Origin: Acorus gramineus
Taxonomy: Eukaryota > Streptophyta > Magnoliopsida > Acorales > Acoraceae
DNA length: 64,000 bases
Direction of reading: 5' to 3'
Assembly: GCA_030737835.1 (NCBI GenBank)
Contig: CM060847.1
Location: 6,600,484 to 6,664,483 of the forward strand
Shown one piece after another: positions 59,288-64,000 of this stretch. Numbering within the stretch: the stretch's first letter is position 1; each line of letters starts with the position of its first letter. Both the position numbers and the translations under genes were made by a program. Below the pieces are notes generated by a model. It ran no database searches, was not told the origin of the DNA, and saw only the letters and a program-made list of their open reading frames with translations.

Positions 59288-62200
59288 CCACATATGCCAC
59301 GTGGAGTCGTAATGGACTTTCTTAAAATAAATTATTATTATTATTATCAAGTGGATTAGAATTTAGTTTTATAAGATTGTCACTTCAGCGAGAAGTCCTA
59401 AAAAAACACCAAATCAAAACCAAATTTTGGTAGGTCCCATTTGGATCCGATTATCAACAGAATTTTGTTTATATATAAATTGATTTTTGAAATGAAAAAT
59501 GTCTCTCTCTACCTGTGCAAAATTGAAATGGAGACTGAAAGCAATCACGTGCCACGTCAGCCTGTCACGTAAGTAGGCCCCATCACGTGTCCTGTACTGT
59601 TTCATGGACAGGCAGGCCTTATTGGGTGTATCACCTGGAAGGGTTGATGGGGGCATAAATGTCTGTTAATGATGGGCCCCCACTGTCACATGCACATGTA
59701 ACGGTTTATATCATCACGTCATATATTATATTATATGATCCAAAATACACATTTTTATAACGAAAGTCCCAAACAATTTTTATTTGGGTCCACACAGATA
59801 TAGATTGCTTAAACTAATATATATGAATGTTCTCTTTCTGATCAATGGGATTTGAAACCGATTACTTTTAATATAAAACAAATCAGTTTAAAAGTGTAAA
59901 GGAGCTTTCGATGGAACTCTTTTTTTAATGAGTGTGATAGAAGACTAAGGGAATGATTTCAATTAAATTTTTTAGTGTAATGTTGGGATTGCTTAAAATA
60001 AAGTTGATTTTCATTCTTTCAGACGTCCATGACAAGACAGGTTTTTCTATTAAAAAACATTGTTAAGAATTTAGACTATATATAAAATAGGTTTGAAAAT
60101 CAAGTCTCGTGTGCCCTTTGTGTGCATCTGTAAAAACTATTCACTGACAAACCAACAACATGAGCTCCACCAAGAACAAGAGATTTTTACATGAACTCTC
60201 ATTATTAATATTATTATTATTTTGCCATCAATAATTTGGTTTCACTATAAAATGTTTTGTTGAATTGGCAGGTCCCACCACCCAATCAGTGTACATGTAC
60301 AGAAGAACTTTGAACTGGAGACCACATGCTTCTGATATTATCCAACAGTCTACATGTATTGTACTCGATCACATAAGGGCTCTGTGAATTCTTTACGTGG
60401 AAATTAGATGGGGAAGAGTTTCATCCTTCCCTGACATATGGTATGGAAGTAAAAAAAATATTCCAAACAGGTTTTATAAGAAATACATAGAATGTTTATA
60501 TATATATATTTTAATGAATGACTCGTTATTACAACCCAACTTTCCCCGATACCAGCCCAGAAATTTAATTTGAAAGAGATATTTATTTAATAAAACGCTT
60601 TTTTTATATAAAAAAAAAGAAATAAATATCCTAATAAATGAAAAGCACGTATTTTTTACATTTTTCATTATAAAGCATAAGCTTATTAGAATTTTCATAT
60701 ATTGGTGATTTAAGAGACATGGGGTTTACAAGAACAACGGTCATCCTATCCGAGTTGACAAATTTCAAAACCCGGTTCAGATCTTCGACTTTGGACAGGG
60801 CTCATAGATTAAACAATGCCTAAACATTAAAAAAAAAAAAAGAGTCAAACCTTCAACAATTATTCAGGATCGGCTTGTGATCATGATTGTATGTAAACAC
60901 CAAGAATAATTTCTTGGCTTTAAGATTCCAATTTTTCATGTTCACACTGATCCCTTGCTTTAGTTTTTTTTTTTTTGGTGAGTAAAGGCGGGTTCGAACC
61001 TGCGATCTCTCTTTTGGAGAGAGTGCATCTCGACCACCCCGCTAGGGGGGTCTGCTGCTTAGGTTGGCTAACGCTACAACCCCCAATTTCAAAAGTTTCT
61101 ATATAGGTTCTAATGGAATAAGTCAATATTGCAATACTAACCTAGTATGTATTTTCTTCAATCTAGTATATATTAATAAAATAAAATAATAATAATAATA
61201 TTCAAAACATGTTAGGATCATAGGAGTAAGAATGTCAATCGAACACATACGAATCAGATATGCTAAAATTCATATCCTAACTATCGGATTCAGATACTAA
61301 TTTTTGAATTTGGATCCCTTCAGATACGGATATTTTTCAAATAATTGACATGTTTAAATATTAACATTAATTTAGATAATCAAGTGTTATTTTAAAAAAG
61401 ACATTAAAATTAAAATTGAGATTTTAAAACTTATTATTTCTTTCAAATATTATATATTAAAAATTTGATAGTATTATAATATATTATCATTGTGATTAAT
61501 CATACAAGATAACAATATGATCAATATATAATAAAAAATATATATTTTTATAATATATGTCATATACGTATATTGTCAGATCGGATAGATTGATATCTAT
61601 ATCCACACTCCGAATTTTTGAATATTTCTGATTTTTTTTATACGGATTCGGATTATTTTTGGATAATTGATTGGCTTGCATCCCTAACATTTCCTTCTAA
61701 ATAGATGTGTTTTATTTTTTTACATAAGGAGGCACATAAATCATTCAAAAATATAACATAATCATTTTTATTTAATTTTTTAAATATAGATAATTAAAGA
61801 GTTACATAGACATGCAGCTTAAAAAATAAAAAAACAGGTGATATTAAAAACGATTGCAAATAAGATTGTTCTTAACACTATTCACATGTTATTTCTCCAA
61901 TGTACACTGCGACAACGATTAAAATTTAAAACTTCCACTTTAAGCATGAAAAGCAAGAGACAATGTAAAAGGGATTTTAAAAAGATAATTCAAACCATGG
62001 GATCAGCTTGTTCTGTTTTAATTTGAAGGTTTAGCATTGTAGTGGGTCAGAAAAAAGAGGAATCAGATGCCCATCCAATTTTTGGTAGGTCACCCATTAT
62101 TGGTTTGGTCTCATATACATAAAATTCTGTAAAAGAAATTTATAAAATGTTGACAATTGGACTCCCTGAACCAAATTTGAAGAAGGCCTTGCTCCTTCTA

Positions 62201-62633
62201 AAGGGTGAAAGAAAAGTGTTAAGACTTGAAGAAATGAAAGAAAAAAAAAAAGTTTCCATGACCATCTGGCTGACCATATACAAAACTGTCATGGAATTGG
62301 TTACTCTATACATTCATTTTTGCTCTGAGTCATTGGATAAAAGTAATACCTCCAAAGCAGAAATCCGCAGCGCGTCTTTAATTCATGATAGGTAATATGG
62401 GGCTGGATTAGTATATCTGATTGTCGCGCTCCTTCATAAATGAAAACATTAGAAAAGAGCAAAAATGAAATGGGAGAATTGTGGGTGATGCTTCGGATCA
62501 GTGGAATATGTGTGACATGGGGAATAATAAACATATGAGATATAGAAATAACTAAATCGGATTTTGAAAATGATACGTGGAATATCTGAAAGATGAAAGG
62601 AAACTAAATGGAGAGGCTTCAAATCAAACCTGG
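59288..62633. other. Intergenic spacer right of the hAT element
   Basis: AT-rich DNA with one SINE-like element (60964-61085). It includes scattered microsatellite-like AT tracts. No exons were recognised with confidence. Confidence 0.5.
60964..61085 (-). mobile_element. tRNA-derived SINE
   Basis: On the minus strand there is an A-box-like TAGCGGGGTGG (61043-61033), then CGAGATGCACTC and a perfect B-box GGTTCGAACC (60999-60990), about 35 bp apart as in tRNA genes. An A-rich tail follows (the T run at 60964-60975 on the plus strand). The cloverleaf is not preserved, so this is a SINE, not a tRNA. Confidence 0.68.
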
Positions 62634-63276
62634 TCAAGGCACGCAGTTGTCAAGGCTATCAATCTCAATTTTCTTAGTAGCATCAAGTCTGGGTGGATCT
62701 GTAATCCCAGACTCCATCATGTCTGTAAGGCGCAGAAGTCCCTACAGGTGCAACAAAAAAACATACATAAATTTTTTTTCCCCTATAAAACCCATTTAAA
62801 AAGTCTATCACCAAGAGATGCTGAATAAATCATAACTATTACCTAAAGCTTCACATCACAACGTGGAAACAGTGACAGTTCACTCGGAACTAAATATTTG
62901 AACCATTCATTGAACTAAATACTAACATAAACTATATAAACCAAATTTCACATGATCTAAAAACTAATAAGATGTTATCGGCAAATCCATATAGACAGAT
63001 CATCCTCGGCACCTCAATGATCTCATCTAATCAAACAATTCGAGAATTTTCATATCATATGGTGTGAGGTTTTTGATCTAGATCACCATGAACGGTTCGA
63101 TTTAAAATGTTGACACACTGATACAACATACTAAAAGTTTTTGTGCAGGGATAAAAAGCACCATCCAGATATCCAAAGAGAAGGGGGAAGAAATGTCACA
63201 TATGGCAGCAAAATGAAACCTTTAGACTTTTATCCTCCAAGAAATATCCACATTTGTTGGGTGTTTTAGACATATC
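62634..63276 (-). CDS. Last two exons of an unidentified gene
   Basis: Exons 63276-63220 (19 codons) and 62741-62634 (36 codons with TGA) are both flanked by good splice signals (TTTGCAG|GATATG, AAAG|GTTTC, CCTGTAG|GGACTT). Both are in phase zero. Together they encode DMSKTPNKCGYFLEDKSLK followed by GLLRLTDMMESGITDPPR and a C-terminus IDSLDNCVP. I do not recognise the family. No earlier exon is visible up to 64000; the rest may be beyond the right edge. The conserved look and phase suggest a real gene end, but this could be a coincidence. Confidence 0.45.
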
Positions 63277-64000
63277 CTGCAAATAAATTTCAACAATATT
63301 AGCCTAAGAATGCAAATAAACATTACTAAAGCCAACATTACACAAATAAGCATATATATGAATCAACATGGAAACATAAGAAAATCTTCAAATCAATGCA
63401 TCCAGAAATAATCTTCTATTTCTAAATTTTTTTCAGTTTTATATAATTTGACTTCTTAATTTGCAAGTTACCTGATGCCTCACTACCAAGAGTGCTGATT
63501 TGCTAAGACATTATATCTATTTTCCCTGAAGATAACAATATTTCTTTCTTTTTTTTCTTTTCTTAAATTGGTGTCAACCTGCCACACTTGGTCCAGATAG
63601 GATTTTGAACCCCTGACCTCCATTTTGCAGAGAGGAATTGCTAACTGGCTAATTAAAGATCGGTTCACATGTCCCCTCTAATCTTAAAACCAATGCCCAC
63701 AAACAATCTGCATTCACCAACAGGCAAACACCTTATCTCCCATTTTGAACATTTCATGGCATGAAACAAATTAGTTCCCTATGCAATATTGAATTAGGTT
63801 CTGGCATTCTCTTCCATGAATCTGCCATCTTATCAACATTTTTACATATCACACCAGCAGGAGCAGCTTAAACATGGGTGCATTTTGTAACGTAATTTTG
63901 GATTATCAATTCAGAGAGCAACAAAGAGAGTTTCTACAATAGCAATGCCTTCACCTATCTTTTTAGTACAAAATATATCCATGATGCAGGGGGGGAAAAG
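63277..64000. other. Right-end sequence, presumed intron
   Basis: AT-rich sequence with a SINE-like element at 63541-63660. No exon fitting the gene to the left was found. Confidence 0.4.
63541..63660 (-). mobile_element. tRNA-derived SINE, second type
   Basis: On the minus strand: A-box-like TTAGCCAGTTAGC near 63655-63640, then TCTGCAAAATGGAGGTCAG, a B-box-like GGGTTCAAAATCC near 63617-63605, and an AAGAAAAGAAAAAAAAG tail at 63565-63541. It differs from the element at 60964. Confidence 0.55.

Noticed and set aside
60964..61085. Possible tRNA gene because of the perfect B-box
   Set aside because: No acceptor stem or anticodon arm forms, and an A-rich tail follows; it fits a SINE.

Overview
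This is a gene-containing stretch of a flowering-plant nuclear genome. The genes have many small GT-AG introns, AT-rich non-coding DNA, and several families of short non-autonomous transposons. The encoded proteins are plant-type (ERECTA receptor kinase, FAP2, OXS3-like, SPL2-type RING ligase, plant E2F). First exons of several genes (TTLL12, ESF1, SPL2, E2F) are much richer in G+C than their later exons. That 5' GC gradient is often seen in monocots, but the window alone does not fix the species.

Layout. (1) 1-4464, minus: a TTLL12-type tubulin-tyrosine-ligase-like gene, nine exons, running off the left edge before its ligase domain. (2) 7085-13240, plus: ESF1, a pre-rRNA processing factor, seven exons. 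(3) 16185-22746, plus: FAP2, a chalcone-isomerase-fold fatty-acid-binding protein, ten coding exons, with a 5'-truncated LINE lying antisense in intron 4. (4) 24528-27579, plus: a two-exon OXS3-family gene that seems to lack the family core motif. (5) 32478-36104, plus: an SPL2/MUL1-like membrane RING E3 ligase, six exons. (6) 40295-46660, plus: an E2F transcription factor, fourteen exons, preceded by a recent 1.26-kb tandem duplication of its promoter and leader. (7) 49693-56348, minus: a complete 27-exon ERECTA gene, most of whose leucine-rich repeats sit on exons of exactly 72 bp. (8) 62634-63276, minus: two in-phase terminal exons of a gene I could not identify.

Between and inside the genes lies a dense set of non-autonomous elements. 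They include two copies of a hAT-like MITE with 8-bp target duplications, a Mutator-like MITE with a perfect 9-bp duplication and 33-bp subterminal repeats, a second probable Mutator-like MITE, an eroded PIF/Harbinger-like element interrupted by another inverted-repeat element, several foldback elements, a LINE and tRNA-derived SINEs.

The genes are independent housekeeping and developmental genes, not an operon or gene cluster. The order FAP2 then ERECTA recalls Arabidopsis chromosome 2 (At2g26310, At2g26330), so part of the order may be ancestral. I found no clear sign of a wholly new biological system. The observations most worth following up are the duplicated E2F promoter carrying E2F sites in each copy, an in-frame alternative donor and a GC-AG intron in ERECTA, the core-less OXS3-like gene, and the nested transposons. 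All exon boundaries below were read by eye from splice signals, reading phase and protein-family resemblance.
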